From Bog-756 sp963730685 (GTDB lineage: Bacteria; Actinomycetota; Acidimicrobiia; Acidimicrobiales; RAAP-2), in assembly GCA_963730685.1 (NCBI GenBank), contig CAVSSP010000001.1:744001-808000 (forward strand): a stretch of DNA of 64,000 bases, in the 5' to 3' direction. The notes below the pieces were generated by a model. The model was not told the origin of the DNA. It saw only the letters and a list, made by a program, of their open reading frames with translations, and did not search any database. How positions within the stretch are numbered: position 1 is the stretch's first letter; each line of letters opens with the position of its first letter. Below are positions 33,223 to 41,701 of the stretch, in pieces. A program made the translations under genes and the position numbers.

Positions 33223-34917
33223 ATGAGTGCATGGCGGATGCAGGCGAAGCGGGTCTCCGGTGGTGTCGGGCTCGCCATGGTCGTGGTCGCCGCCGTGGTG
33301 GCGGCGACGGTGGGGTCGGCGGTCACCGTTCCGGTTCCGCCGGCCGGTGCAGTGACCCCTCCCGTGGTGACCGGCGTCTCGCCGGGCTCGGGACCGGCGG
33401 CGGGCGGCACCCTCGTGTCGATCTCGGGCCTCCGCTTCGGGAACCCGCTGTCCTCGGTCTCGTTCGGCGGGAGTCCGGCCCTCTTCGCCAGGACATCGGG
33501 ACGCACCGTCGTCGCCCTGGCGCCACCCCACGCCGCCGGCACGGTCGACATCATCGTGACCGACGGAGCCGGCGCCAGCCTGGCGACCGCCGCTGACCGG
33601 TTCACCTACGGAAACCTTCCCTCGGTGACCGCCGTCACCCCGTCGACGGGACTGGTCACCGGCGGGACGCGGGTGACCATCGACGGTGCCGGGCTGTCCG
33701 GTGCCACCTCGGTCCTGTTCGGCTCCACTCCCGGCGTGATCACCTCCAACACGTCGACCTTCATCACCGCCGACTCACCGGCCGCCGCACCCGGGCGGGT
33801 GGACGTGCGGGTGACCACGCCGGCCGGGACCTCCACGGCCTCGCCGGCCGACGGCTTCACCTATCTGGCGGGAGTGCCGGCGGCCCCCCTCGACGTCGTG
33901 GCGGTGGCGGACAGTTCGTCCACGGCCCACATCACGTGGATGCCGCCGGACGACGGCGGATCCCCGATCCTGAGCAACGAGATCGCCACGTATGCGGGTT
34001 CGTCGGCGCCGGTCTTCACGACGGTCGGGCCCGTGGCCTCCGCCGAGGTGACCGGACTGACGGCGGGCACCTCCTACCGCTTCAGCGTGACGGCCACGAA
34101 CTCGGTGGGGCCCGGACCGGAGTCACACAAGTCGGTCACCCTGGTCTTCGAGAACCTCCCCTTCACCGCGGGCGCCGGGTACCGGCTGGTCACGGCGGCG
34201 GGGGCCGTGCTGGCACAGGGTACCGACGGTGCCTACGGGTCGGCCGCCTCCTTGGCGCTGACCCATCCCATCGTGGGTGGGGCGTCGACCCCCGACGGTC
34301 ACGGCTACTGGCTGGTCGCCTCGGACGGCGGCGTGTTCGCGTACGGCGATGCCCACTTCTACGGTTCGACGGGTGGGATCCACCTCAACAAACCGATCGT
34401 GGGGATGGCGGTGGCCCCGAAGGGTGAGGGCTACTGGCTGGTCGCCTCGGACGGCGGCGTCTTCTCCTTCGGAGACGCACTGTTCCACGGCTCGACCGGC
34501 GGCACCCGGCTCAACGCACCGATCGTGGGCATGGCCCGGGACACCCTTGACGGGGGCTACTGGCTGGTCGCCTCCGACGGTGGTGTGTTCGCGTTCGGCG
34601 GCGCCGCCTTCCACGGCTCCACCGGCGGCCGGCACCTCGACGCTCCCATCGTCGGGTTGGGTGTCGACGCCGGCAGCGACGGCTACTGGCTGGTCGCCTC
34701 GGACGGCGGGGTGTTCTCCTTCGGTGGTGCCTCCTTCCACGGCTCGACCGGAGGGATCCGCCTGAACGCACCGATCGCCGGCATGGCCGGGGACGCGGAC
34801 ACCGACGGCTACTGGCTGGTGGCCTCGGACGGCGGCGTCTTCGCCTTCGGCGCCCCGTTCGCCGGGTCTCAGTCCGGGGTGCACCTGGCGGCGCCGGTCG
34901 TCGCCATCGAACCGTGA
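33223..34917 (+). CDS. Secreted IPT/TIG-FN3 protein with GYWLVASDGG repeats
   Basis: This 564-aa exported protein starts with a signal peptide (LAMVVVAAVVAATVGSAV). Two IPT/TIG immunoglobulin-like domains follow (about 40-125 and 128-210), marked by VTGVSPGSGPAAGGT and VTAVTPSTGLVTGGTRV. A fibronectin type III domain spans about 215-310 (TAGTSYRFSVTATNSVGPG). The rest is six tandem repeats of about 47 aa with the core GYWLVASDGGVFSFGDA and HGSTGG. The same repeats occur in the CHAP protein at 13989. GGGGGAG precedes the ATG, and TTGCAA-N17-TAGCTT near 33116-33144 could be its promoter. It probably acts in surface adhesion or carbohydrate binding, but the function is unknown. Confidence 0.85.
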   Translation: MSAWRMQAKRVSGGVGLAMVVVAAVVAATVGSAVTVPVPPAGAVTPPVVTGVSPGSGPAAGGTLVSISGLRFGNPLSSVSFGGSPALFARTSGRTVVALAPPHAAGTVDIIVTDGAGASLATAADRFTYGNLPSVTAVTPSTGLVTGGTRVTIDGAGLSGATSVLFGSTPGVITSNTSTFITADSPAAAPGRVDVRVTTPAGTSTASPADGFTYLAGVPAAPLDVVAVADSSSTAHITWMPPDDGGSPILSNEIATYAGSSAPVFTTVGPVASAEVTGLTAGTSYRFSVTATNSVGPGPESHKSVTLVFENLPFTAGAGYRLVTAAGAVLAQGTDGAYGSAASLALTHPIVGGASTPDGHGYWLVASDGGVFAYGDAHFYGSTGGIHLNKPIVGMAVAPKGEGYWLVASDGGVFSFGDALFHGSTGGTRLNAPIVGMARDTLDGGYWLVASDGGVFAFGGAAFHGSTGGRHLDAPIVGLGVDAGSDGYWLVASDGGVFSFGGASFHGSTGGIRLNAPIAGMAGDADTDGYWLVASDGGVFAFGAPFAGSQSGVHLAAPVVAIEP

Positions 34918-34933
34918 CGGGGCCCGTCCCACC

Positions 34934-34950
34934 GGCCGGACCAGCCGGCC
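34934..34950. terminator. GC hairpin between convergent genes
   Basis: GGCCGG-ACCAG-CCGGCC is a perfect 6-bp stem with a 5-base loop. It lies between the convergent stops at 34917 and 34987. No U-run is present on either strand, so it is only a candidate terminator. Confidence 0.35.
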
Positions 34951-34986
34951 CGGGATCCGCCCTCGTGCCGGATCAGGATGGGTCGA

Positions 34987-36060
34987 TCAGGACAGGTCGC
35001 TGAGCTCGCGGACCATGCCACTGCCGCTGTTCACCTTGGCGAACACCATGATCCCCTGGGTGGTCGGGCGGGTGGAGAGGACGGTGACCTCGACCGAACC
35101 GGTCCCGATCAGATGGATGGAGTCGCTGACGACCACCATGTCGCCGTCGGCCAGGTACCCGACGGCCTGGCGGGGCTGACGTCCCTCCTTGATCAGTTCG
35201 ACGGTGAGCCGCTCCCCCGGGAGGTGGTCCGGGGCCAGGCCGGTGGCCACCTCGCGCAGGTCGACGGCGATCAATTCCCACCGGTCGGCCAACTCCATCA
35301 CCTTGGTCGAGCACGTCCCCACCCGGAGCCCGGTGCGCCGGGCCACGGTGAGCAACTTGGTGTCGAGGTCGTCCACCTCGGGGACCTCGTCGGGGCCGAA
35401 GTGCACCGGTACGTTCATCTCACGCAACGCCTCGACGGACTCCAGTCCCCGTCGAGCCCGGCGGGAGCTCACCGGGTCGGGCGCCTCGGCCAGCGAGCGA
35501 AGGTGGTCCATCACGAACTGGGGCACCACGAGCCCTCCCGGGAGGAGCCCACTGCGACCGAGGATCAAGAGGAGCCGGTCCATCACCGCCGAGCTGTCGA
35601 CGAGCAGCGCGTCGCCCTGTGTCGAGGACGGACGGGGGGAGACGATCCGGGACAGCCCGGTCGCCTCGAGGATCTGGCGCCCCTTGACGGCGCCGATCCT
35701 CCAGCCGAGCGAGGCCAGGATCCAGACGAGGCCGGCGATGATCAAGACGGTGACGCCGGAACGGAAGACGACCAGCAACGGGAGGCCCACCACCATGCCG
35801 AGCAACATGCCCGAGGTGGACACGATCGACGAGGCGAAGATCTCGCCCGGAGGCGTGTTGCGAAGGAGGAAGACGGCCTTTTGCAGGCCCTTGTCGAGCA
35901 GGCGGCCGGCCACGCCGCCCAGGACGTAGGCGATGGCCGCTCCGAACAGCATGCCGATCAGCGAGGCATTGGAGCCGTGACCGGCATTCTGTCCGATCTC
36001 GTATCCCGCCGCCGATCCGGCCAGCACGAAGAGCAGGCGGAAACCCTCGACGAAGAGCAT
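34987..36060 (-). CDS. PIN/TRAM-domain membrane protein (YacL-like)
   Basis: This 357-aa protein has three to four N-terminal membrane helices (residues about 1-125, including LIGMLFGAAIAYVLGGVAG and VTVLIIAGLVWILASLGW). A cytoplasmic PIN nuclease domain follows (about 150-270, LLVDSSAVMD at its start and DTKLLTVAR further on). A TRAM RNA-binding domain closes it (about 290-350, VGYLADGDMVVVSDS). YacL-type proteins are predicted RNA-cleaving enzymes. The catalytic Asp residues of the PIN fold appear present. It is monocistronic and divergent from the GH18 gene. Confidence 0.88.
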   Translation of the reverse strand: MLFVEGFRLLFVLAGSAAGYEIGQNAGHGSNASLIGMLFGAAIAYVLGGVAGRLLDKGLQKAVFLLRNTPPGEIFASSIVSTSGMLLGMVVGLPLLVVFRSGVTVLIIAGLVWILASLGWRIGAVKGRQILEATGLSRIVSPRPSSTQGDALLVDSSAVMDRLLLILGRSGLLPGGLVVPQFVMDHLRSLAEAPDPVSSRRARRGLESVEALREMNVPVHFGPDEVPEVDDLDTKLLTVARRTGLRVGTCSTKVMELADRWELIAVDLREVATGLAPDHLPGERLTVELIKEGRQPRQAVGYLADGDMVVVSDSIHLIGTGSVEVTVLSTRPTTQGIMVFAKVNSGSGMVRELSDLS

Positions 36061-36345
36061 GGCCTACCGGCCCGCTCTGGTGGTGACGCTCAGACAGTAC
36101 ATCGGCAGCCCTTTTTCGCTTTGTCGCCACGTGACCAACGGCCCGCCTCATTTATTGTCGGAACAGCCGAGAAGATCTTTAGGCAATTGCCTGGTGAAAT
36201 TGCCGGATCGTGGTCTACATTGGGTGCATCTGCCCAGGCATTGTCCACGTCAATGACACATAAGTGCAGAAAGCGGTACTCTCACCTCACAAAGCGGTCG
36301 GTAGCCTCAGAGGGCCGATAGCCGCTCTGCCAGAGAACCTCACTC
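36061..36345. other. AT-richer divergent intergenic region with AGGCAATTGCCT palindrome
   Basis: This 285-bp region separates the PIN-TRAM gene from the GH18 gene and is clearly less GC-rich than its surroundings. It contains the perfect 12-bp palindrome AGGCAATTGCCT at 36181-36192, followed by a partial copy (AAATTGCCGG). GCCGATAG at 36314-36321 resembles a sigma-28 -10 element but lacks a matching -35 at 15 bases. No RNA gene was recognised. Confidence 0.45.
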
Positions 36346-38607
36346 ATGCGATCCCTCTCGAGATCTCCCGGCTCGGCTCCTCCACGCCCCGACTCCGCCC
36401 TGCGGGGAGTCGTCGCGGTCTCCCCGGTGGCGACCGACCGGCCGGGCGGACAGGGCGCAGCCGACGCTGCGCCGACAGATGGGGAACACCTTGACCTCGT
36501 AGCCACCGGTCCGGGCCTGGTCATCGGTCGGACCCACAATTCGGGACTGGCAGTGCCCGCCCTCGTGCCCTGGTCGATCGTCACCTGCGCGGCGGTCACC
36601 GACGACGTGCTGGCCGTCACGGTGACCGATGACGGCTGGTTGGGTGCGGGGACCCGTGCCCTGACCGTGCACGTCCCTCCGGCCGAGCTACCGGCCTTCC
36701 TCGAGGCGGTGGCGGCAGGTCGCACCTCCGCCGGGGCGGATCGATCCCGCAGCCCGGTGGGTGGGGCGCTCGCCGTCGGCGCCGGTGCGCTGGCCGGGGT
36801 CCGGTCGTCGGCCACGCGGCTGATGAGGTCCCTGCAGCCCGGGGGAGGGGAACCCCAGCACGGCCTGGGCCGCCGACGGGTCGCACCCGTGCTCGTCGGG
36901 CTGATGGCCCTGTTGCTCCTGGCCGGGAGCACCAGCGTGTCGTTCGACACGTCCGCCAGCGGGGTGGTCCACCGCCCGCACCCGGCAGGGGCCGACGGAC
37001 AGGTGACGGGGAACCAGGCCCAGGCGGCCCAGGTGCATCTCTCACCGGCGCTGGCCGCCGCCACCTCGGCCCCCGCCCCGGCGCCCCCGTCCTTGGCCGG
37101 TACCGCCCCGCTGCAGCCCCATGAGATCTTCGGGTACGCGCCCTACTGGACGCTTCCCCAGTCGTCCGGCTTCGACGTACAGGACCTCACCACCCTGGCC
37201 TACTTCAGCGTCGACGCCAACGGGGACGGCACGCTGAGCGAGAGCGGGGCCGGGTGGAACGGCTACGAAAGCCAGGACCTGGTCGATCTGGTCACCCGGT
37301 CCCACGCCGCCGGGGCCCGCGTGGTGCTCACGGTGACCTGCTTCAGCCAGAGCGCGCTCGATGCCATCACCTCCGACCCCGATGCCGGCGCGCGCCTCTC
37401 GTCGGCGCTGATCGCCGCGGTGTCGGCCAAGAACCTCGACGGGGTCAATTTCGACTTCGAGGGCGAGGGGAGCGCCGACCAGAGTGGCCTGACCCGGTTG
37501 ATCACCCAGGTGTCGGGGGCGCTGCACGCCGCCAATCCCCACTGGCAGGTGACGATGGCCACCTACGCCAGTGCCGCCGGCGACAGCAACGGCTTCTACA
37601 ACGTGGCGGCGCTGGCCCCGGCGCTCGACGGCTTCTTCGTCATGGCCTATGACATGAACGACCGGTCGACCCCGAGTGCCACGGCACCGCTGATCGGCGG
37701 AGGGTTCAACGACACCGAGGCGCTCCAGCAGTTCACCGCGGTCGTGCCGGCGCAGAAGGTCATCCTCGGCGTCCCCTACTACGGGTACGACTGGCCGACC
37801 ACCGACGGGACGAAGTCCGGCCAGGCCACCGGAGGGGAGACCCCCCTCAGTGACGGGGTGATCGCGGCGTCGGGCCATCCCAGCTACTGGGACCCGTCGA
37901 CGGACACCCCGTGGACGTCCTACGAGGTGGGCCAGCAGTGGCACGAGACGTACTTCGACGATCCGACCTCGTTGGCCATGAAGGCACAGCTGGCCGCCTC
38001 GTTCCACATCGCCGGCCTGGGGATCTGGGCGCTGGGCATGGACGGGAACGATCCGGCGATGCTGGCCGCACTGCTCGGGAACGCCCCGGCGGTCAAGGAT
38101 TTCCAGGCCGGTCCGACCAGTACGGGCTCCTCGGCGTCGTCGACCACCGCCCCGTCGGCGCCGGCCGGATCCGGCTTCACCACCGGTGGCGTCTGGGACG
38201 GCGCCCGGGTCCCGCTCCGGCCGGTGGCGCCCCCGGCCTCGGACGGCAGCGCGCTCTACCTGGGCACCCTGGGCGGGTTGACGACGACCGATCCGGCGCT
38301 GACCTGCCTCCAGGGTGGCCCGGCATTGAAGGTCTGGTCCTTCAGCACGCTCCCGGGCGTGGACGTGGTGGTGGCGTCCCAGCCGGCGGACTGCGCCACC
38401 GCCATGTGGACCTTCACCCCGTCGGCGGCATCCGGTGCCGGGTCGGGCACCGCCCCGGGAGGGAGCCCGACGACCTCCACCACCACGACCACCACGACGA
38501 CGGCACCACCACCCCCGCCCACCACGACGACGTCGACGACGACATCGACCACGACCACCACGACCTTGACACCGAGCGCTCCGGCCGGGACCACCCCGAC
38601 CACCTGA
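36346..38607 (+). CDS. Membrane-anchored GH18-family glycoside hydrolase with Thr-rich tail
   Basis: This 753-aa protein has an unusual layout. Residues 1-180 form a cytoplasmic domain that I do not recognise. One membrane helix lies near 182-205 (VAPVLVGLMALLLLAG). A GH18 TIM barrel occupies about 262-560, starting EIFGYAPYWTLPQ. The active-site strand reads LDGVNFDFEGEG, where the catalytic Glu (about residue 371) and the last Asp are kept, while the first Asp of the DxD pair is Asn. A small Cys-containing C-terminal region (about 600-700) and a tail of Thr/Pro runs follow. GH18 enzymes cut GlcNAc polymers or spore-type peptidoglycan; the substrate here is unknown. Confidence 0.85.
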   Translation: MRSLSRSPGSAPPRPDSALRGVVAVSPVATDRPGGQGAADAAPTDGEHLDLVATGPGLVIGRTHNSGLAVPALVPWSIVTCAAVTDDVLAVTVTDDGWLGAGTRALTVHVPPAELPAFLEAVAAGRTSAGADRSRSPVGGALAVGAGALAGVRSSATRLMRSLQPGGGEPQHGLGRRRVAPVLVGLMALLLLAGSTSVSFDTSASGVVHRPHPAGADGQVTGNQAQAAQVHLSPALAAATSAPAPAPPSLAGTAPLQPHEIFGYAPYWTLPQSSGFDVQDLTTLAYFSVDANGDGTLSESGAGWNGYESQDLVDLVTRSHAAGARVVLTVTCFSQSALDAITSDPDAGARLSSALIAAVSAKNLDGVNFDFEGEGSADQSGLTRLITQVSGALHAANPHWQVTMATYASAAGDSNGFYNVAALAPALDGFFVMAYDMNDRSTPSATAPLIGGGFNDTEALQQFTAVVPAQKVILGVPYYGYDWPTTDGTKSGQATGGETPLSDGVIAASGHPSYWDPSTDTPWTSYEVGQQWHETYFDDPTSLAMKAQLAASFHIAGLGIWALGMDGNDPAMLAALLGNAPAVKDFQAGPTSTGSSASSTTAPSAPAGSGFTTGGVWDGARVPLRPVAPPASDGSALYLGTLGGLTTTDPALTCLQGGPALKVWSFSTLPGVDVVVASQPADCATAMWTFTPSAASGAGSGTAPGGSPTTSTTTTTTTTAPPPPPTTTTSTTTSTTTTTTLTPSAPAGTTPTT

Positions 38608-38649
38608 CCCCGGGGTGGTGCGCCACCGCACCCGTGGCCGGGGTACCGG

Positions 38650-39262
38650 TCAGTCCCACTCCTCGTGCAGCGATCCGTCCGAGGGATCGGCGCGGAACAC
38701 CGGCATGGTGCCGAGGGAGCGGACGCTGGCGGCATCGCCGGCGAGGGCCGTCCGCCAGCGCGATCCTTCCGTCATGAGGGTGCCGATGACCACCGGTCAG
38801 CGCGCCCACCCGTCGGACCAGGTTCAGCGCCGCGACGATCGATGCACCGGTCGAGATGATGTCGTCGACGACCGCCACCCGCCGGCCGCGCATGGCCCCG
38901 ACGCGGTTCGGGTCCATCCTGAGCGTCTGGGGGGTGGACGTGGTGATGGACCGGACCGGTTCGGCGAAGGACTCGCCAAGGTGGATCTTCGGGGTCTTGT
39001 GCAAGATCACGTAGTCGTCGAGCCCGAGTGACCGGGTCACCTCGATGGCCAGGGGAATGCCCATGGTGGCCACCGACACGACGATGTCCGGCTGGAACGG
39101 CACCAGTTCGGCGGCCAACTCCCGGCCGGCGGTGGCGGCGAAGGACACACCATGGTCGACGGTGATCAGCAAGGCGATGGTCAGGTCGTCCCCGACGGGG
39201 ACGAGGGGCAGGTCCAGCTGCTGGGATCCCACCTTGGTCCGGTAGGAACCGGGAGCGGCCAT
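38650..39262 (-). pseudogene. Phosphoribosyltransferase, frameshifted near the C-terminus
   Basis: The frame from the ATG at 39262 encodes a type I phosphoribosyltransferase similar to adenine/orotate PRTases. It has the PRPP-binding motif VAVVDDIISTGAS and the PDIVVSVATMGIPLAIEV segment. After NLVRRVGA the frame runs into unrelated sequence. Skipping one base at about 38797 restores a normal ending (PVVIGTLMTEGSRWRTAL through HEEWD) and a stop at 38650. The intact product would be about 203 aa. This is either a true frameshift or a sequencing error. It is divergent from a nucleoside phosphorylase, which suits purine salvage. Confidence 0.75.
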
Positions 39263-39499
39263 GCCGACGACTCTCGCCGCTCGACGGACGAACCGCAAAT
39301 GGGCTGGCCCTTCCGGCCCCGCCGGTCGGCGTGGGCCCCACGGTCGGCCGGGCGATCTGGGACAATATCCTGGCCTTCTCGGCGAACAGCCGCCGGCCCC
39401 GCGGTGGTGGCAGTCGACCCGGTACCGACTCGACCGCAGACGGGACGCCCGACCACCGAGGTGCGGCCCGTCGCCAGCCCATTGCGAACTGGAGAACAC

Positions 39500-40291
39500 G
39501 TGACGCAGCCCGAGCCCGACATCGCCGTGATCGGTGGAAGCGGCTTCTACGCCTTCTTCGACGACGGTGCCGACCGGCTCGAGGTCGAGACCCCGTACGG
39601 GTCACCGAGTGCCCCCATCGCCGTCGGCGAGGTGGCCGGGCGGGTGACGGCGTTCCTGCCCCGTCACGGCGAGCGGCACCAGTTTCCACCCCATTCCGTC
39701 CCGTACCGGGCCAACCTGTGGGCGCTGCGCAGTCTGGGGGTCCGACAGGTCCTCTCGCCGTGCGCGGCCGGGAGCCTGACCTCGGCGTTGGGCCCGGGTG
39801 CGGTCGTCGTCCCCGATCAACTGGTGGACCGGACGTCGGGACGGGTCCAGACCTACTTCGACGACGGCGCCGTCCACGTCCCGTTCGCCGATCCCTACTG
39901 CCCGGCGCTCCGGGCGGCGGCGCTGCGCCCGGGCACGATCGACGGAGGGACCATGGTGGTGGTCGAGGGGCCGCGCTTTTCCACCCGGGCCGAGAGCAAG
40001 TGGTACGCCGACCAGGGCTGGTCGCTCGTGAACATGACCGGTCAGCCCGAGGCGGTGCTGGCCAGGGAGCTGGAGCTCTGCTTTGCCGCCGTCGCCCTGG
40101 TGACCGACCTGGATGCCGGGCTCGAGGTGGGCGAAGGCGTACGCGCCGCCGATGTGTTCGCCGAGTTCGAGCGGAGCATCGGGCCGTTCAAGGAGCTGAT
40201 CCGGGCGGCCGTCGCCTCGGCGCCGGCCCGCTCGGAGTGTGAGCACTGTCGGGTCCACAAGGATGTCGAACTGCCCTTCGTGCTCCCGTGA
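39500..40291 (+). CDS. mtnP: Purine nucleoside / methylthioadenosine phosphorylase
   Basis: This 263-aa enzyme belongs to the MTAP/PNP phosphorylase family, which splits a purine nucleoside with phosphate. The N-terminal AVIGGSGFYAFF, the phosphate-binding PRHGERHQFPPHSVPYRAN and the purine/ribose segment VEGPRFSTRAES with VNMTGQPEAVLARELE are present. GGAG lies 6 bases before the GTG at 39500. The neighbour on the other strand is a phosphoribosyltransferase, consistent with 5'-methylthioadenosine or purine salvage. S-methyl-5'-thioadenosine is the favoured substrate but inosine or guanosine cannot be excluded. Confidence 0.88.
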   Translation: MTQPEPDIAVIGGSGFYAFFDDGADRLEVETPYGSPSAPIAVGEVAGRVTAFLPRHGERHQFPPHSVPYRANLWALRSLGVRQVLSPCAAGSLTSALGPGAVVVPDQLVDRTSGRVQTYFDDGAVHVPFADPYCPALRAAALRPGTIDGGTMVVVEGPRFSTRAESKWYADQGWSLVNMTGQPEAVLARELELCFAAVALVTDLDAGLEVGEGVRAADVFAEFERSIGPFKELIRAAVASAPARSECEHCRVHKDVELPFVLP

Positions 40292-40364
40292 CTCCGCCCG
40301 CCGGTGGAGTGGAGCGCGAAGATGGCCGGACCGACGACCGGACCAAGAGGAGAGGCGGGCGCCC

Positions 40365-40967
40365 ATGAACGTGACGAGAGGGTTCCGGAGCCGTGGGGCG
40401 CGCGACCGGCGGCTTCCTCCCGGCCAGTACGACGTGGGCGCCGACTGGCCCGTGCTGACGGCCGAAGCCACGCCCACACTGCCCACGGCGACGTGGACGT
40501 TCACGGTGCAGGGGCTGGTGGAGCAGCCCACCACCTGGACGTGGGACCAGATCCGGGCCCTCCCCGGATCGTCCTACTCCGGGGACATCCACTGCGTGAC
40601 CACGTGGTCGAAGCTGGGCGTCCACTTCCGGGGGGTGTCGGTGGACGCGCTGCTCGGTGCGGCGAGACCGCTGACGTCGGCGACCCATGTGCTGGCCACC
40701 TCCCACACCGGCTACACCACCAACCTGCCCCTGGCCGATGTCACGGACGGGAAGGCGTGGGTGGTGTGGGAGTACGAGGGGGAGGCCCTGGCCGTCGAGC
40801 ACGGTGGTCCGGCCCGCCTGCTGGTACCGCACCTGTACTTCTGGAAGAGCGCCAAATGGGTGTCCGGGCTGCAGGTGCTCGATCATGACGAACCCGGGTT
40901 CTGGGAGCGCAACGGCTACCACGACCACGGCGATCCCTGGTCGGAGCAGCGCTACCAGGGTGACTGA
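40365..40967 (+). CDS. Molybdopterin-dependent oxidoreductase (sulfite oxidase/YedY-like)
   Basis: This 200-aa protein is a minimal sulfite-oxidase-fold molybdopterin enzyme. The Mo-coordinating Cys is in GDIHCVTTWSK, the cofactor-binding region in LLGAARPLTSATHVLATSHTG, and the C-terminal HLYFWKSAKWVSG motif matches the family. No Tat or Sec signal is visible, so it appears cytoplasmic. AGGAG precedes the ATG. Its end overlaps a flavin reductase gene by 8 bases, which is probably its electron partner. A Moco biosynthesis operon faces it downstream. Confidence 0.9.
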   Translation: MNVTRGFRSRGARDRRLPPGQYDVGADWPVLTAEATPTLPTATWTFTVQGLVEQPTTWTWDQIRALPGSSYSGDIHCVTTWSKLGVHFRGVSVDALLGAARPLTSATHVLATSHTGYTTNLPLADVTDGKAWVVWEYEGEALAVEHGGPARLLVPHLYFWKSAKWVSGLQVLDHDEPGFWERNGYHDHGDPWSEQRYQGD

Positions 40968-41679
40968 CCCCACCGCCGTCCCGCCACCGGGGACGTGGCA
41001 GCCGGTCACGGTGGAGGACATCCTTCCCGAGACGCCGACGGCCAAGACGTTCCGTCTGGCGTTGTCCGAGCCGATGGCGTACCTCCCGGGCCAGCACGTC
41101 GTGCTGAGGCTGACCGCCCCGGACGGCTACACGGCCTCCCGCTCCTACTCGATCGCCTCGGCTCCCGACCAGTCGGACAAGATCGAGCTGACCGTGGAGC
41201 GCCTGGCCGAGGGCGAGGTCTCCTCCTTCCTCCACGACGATGTCGTCGTGGGAGACCAGCTCGAGGTGCGTGGTCCCATCGGGGGCTGGTTCGTGTGGAG
41301 GGCGGACACGCCGGCCGTCCTGATCGGCGGCGGCTCGGGGATCGTTCCCCTCATGGCCATGTTGCGACTGGCCCGTCGGTCGGGTCGTCAGGATCTGGTG
41401 CGGATGGTCGTATCCGTGCGCACTCCGGGCAGCCTGTACTACGCCGACGAGTTGACCGGTCCCGAAACGACGCTGCTCTACACCCGCACCGCTCCCGGGG
41501 GATGGCCACGGCCGGCCGGGAGGATCGACCGGTCCGACGTGCCTCCCGAAGCCCGGGATGCCGAGACGGTCTACGTCTGCGGCTCGGCCGGATTCTCGGA
41601 CGGGGCCACGGCAGCGCTGATCGAGGCCGGTGTGGCGACCGAGCGGATCCGGGTCGAGCGTTTCGGTCCGACCCGGTAG
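40960..41679 (+). CDS. FAD/NAD(P)-binding oxidoreductase (ferredoxin reductase type)
   Basis: This 239-aa reductase has the FAD-binding RSYSIAS motif, the NAD(P)-binding LIGGGSGIVPLMAMLRLA motif and the late YVCGSAGF motif. No 2Fe-2S domain is present. It starts at GTG 40960 inside the end of the molybdopterin enzyme gene, so translation is coupled. I infer that it passes electrons between NAD(P)H and the Mo enzyme, replacing the haem protein used by YedY or sulfite dehydrogenase. Confidence 0.9.
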   Translation: MTDPTAVPPPGTWQPVTVEDILPETPTAKTFRLALSEPMAYLPGQHVVLRLTAPDGYTASRSYSIASAPDQSDKIELTVERLAEGEVSSFLHDDVVVGDQLEVRGPIGGWFVWRADTPAVLIGGGSGIVPLMAMLRLARRSGRQDLVRMVVSVRTPGSLYYADELTGPETTLLYTRTAPGGWPRPAGRIDRSDVPPEARDAETVYVCGSAGFSDGATAALIEAGVATERIRVERFGPTR

Positions 41680-41701
41680 CCGGCCGGCGGACGAGGTGCG
41701 G

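Noticed and set aside
36290..36325. GCCGATAG as a third sigma-28 promoter before the GH18 gene.
   Set aside because: No TAAA-like -35 lies 15-16 bases upstream; the nearest (CACAAAG) is 19 bases away.
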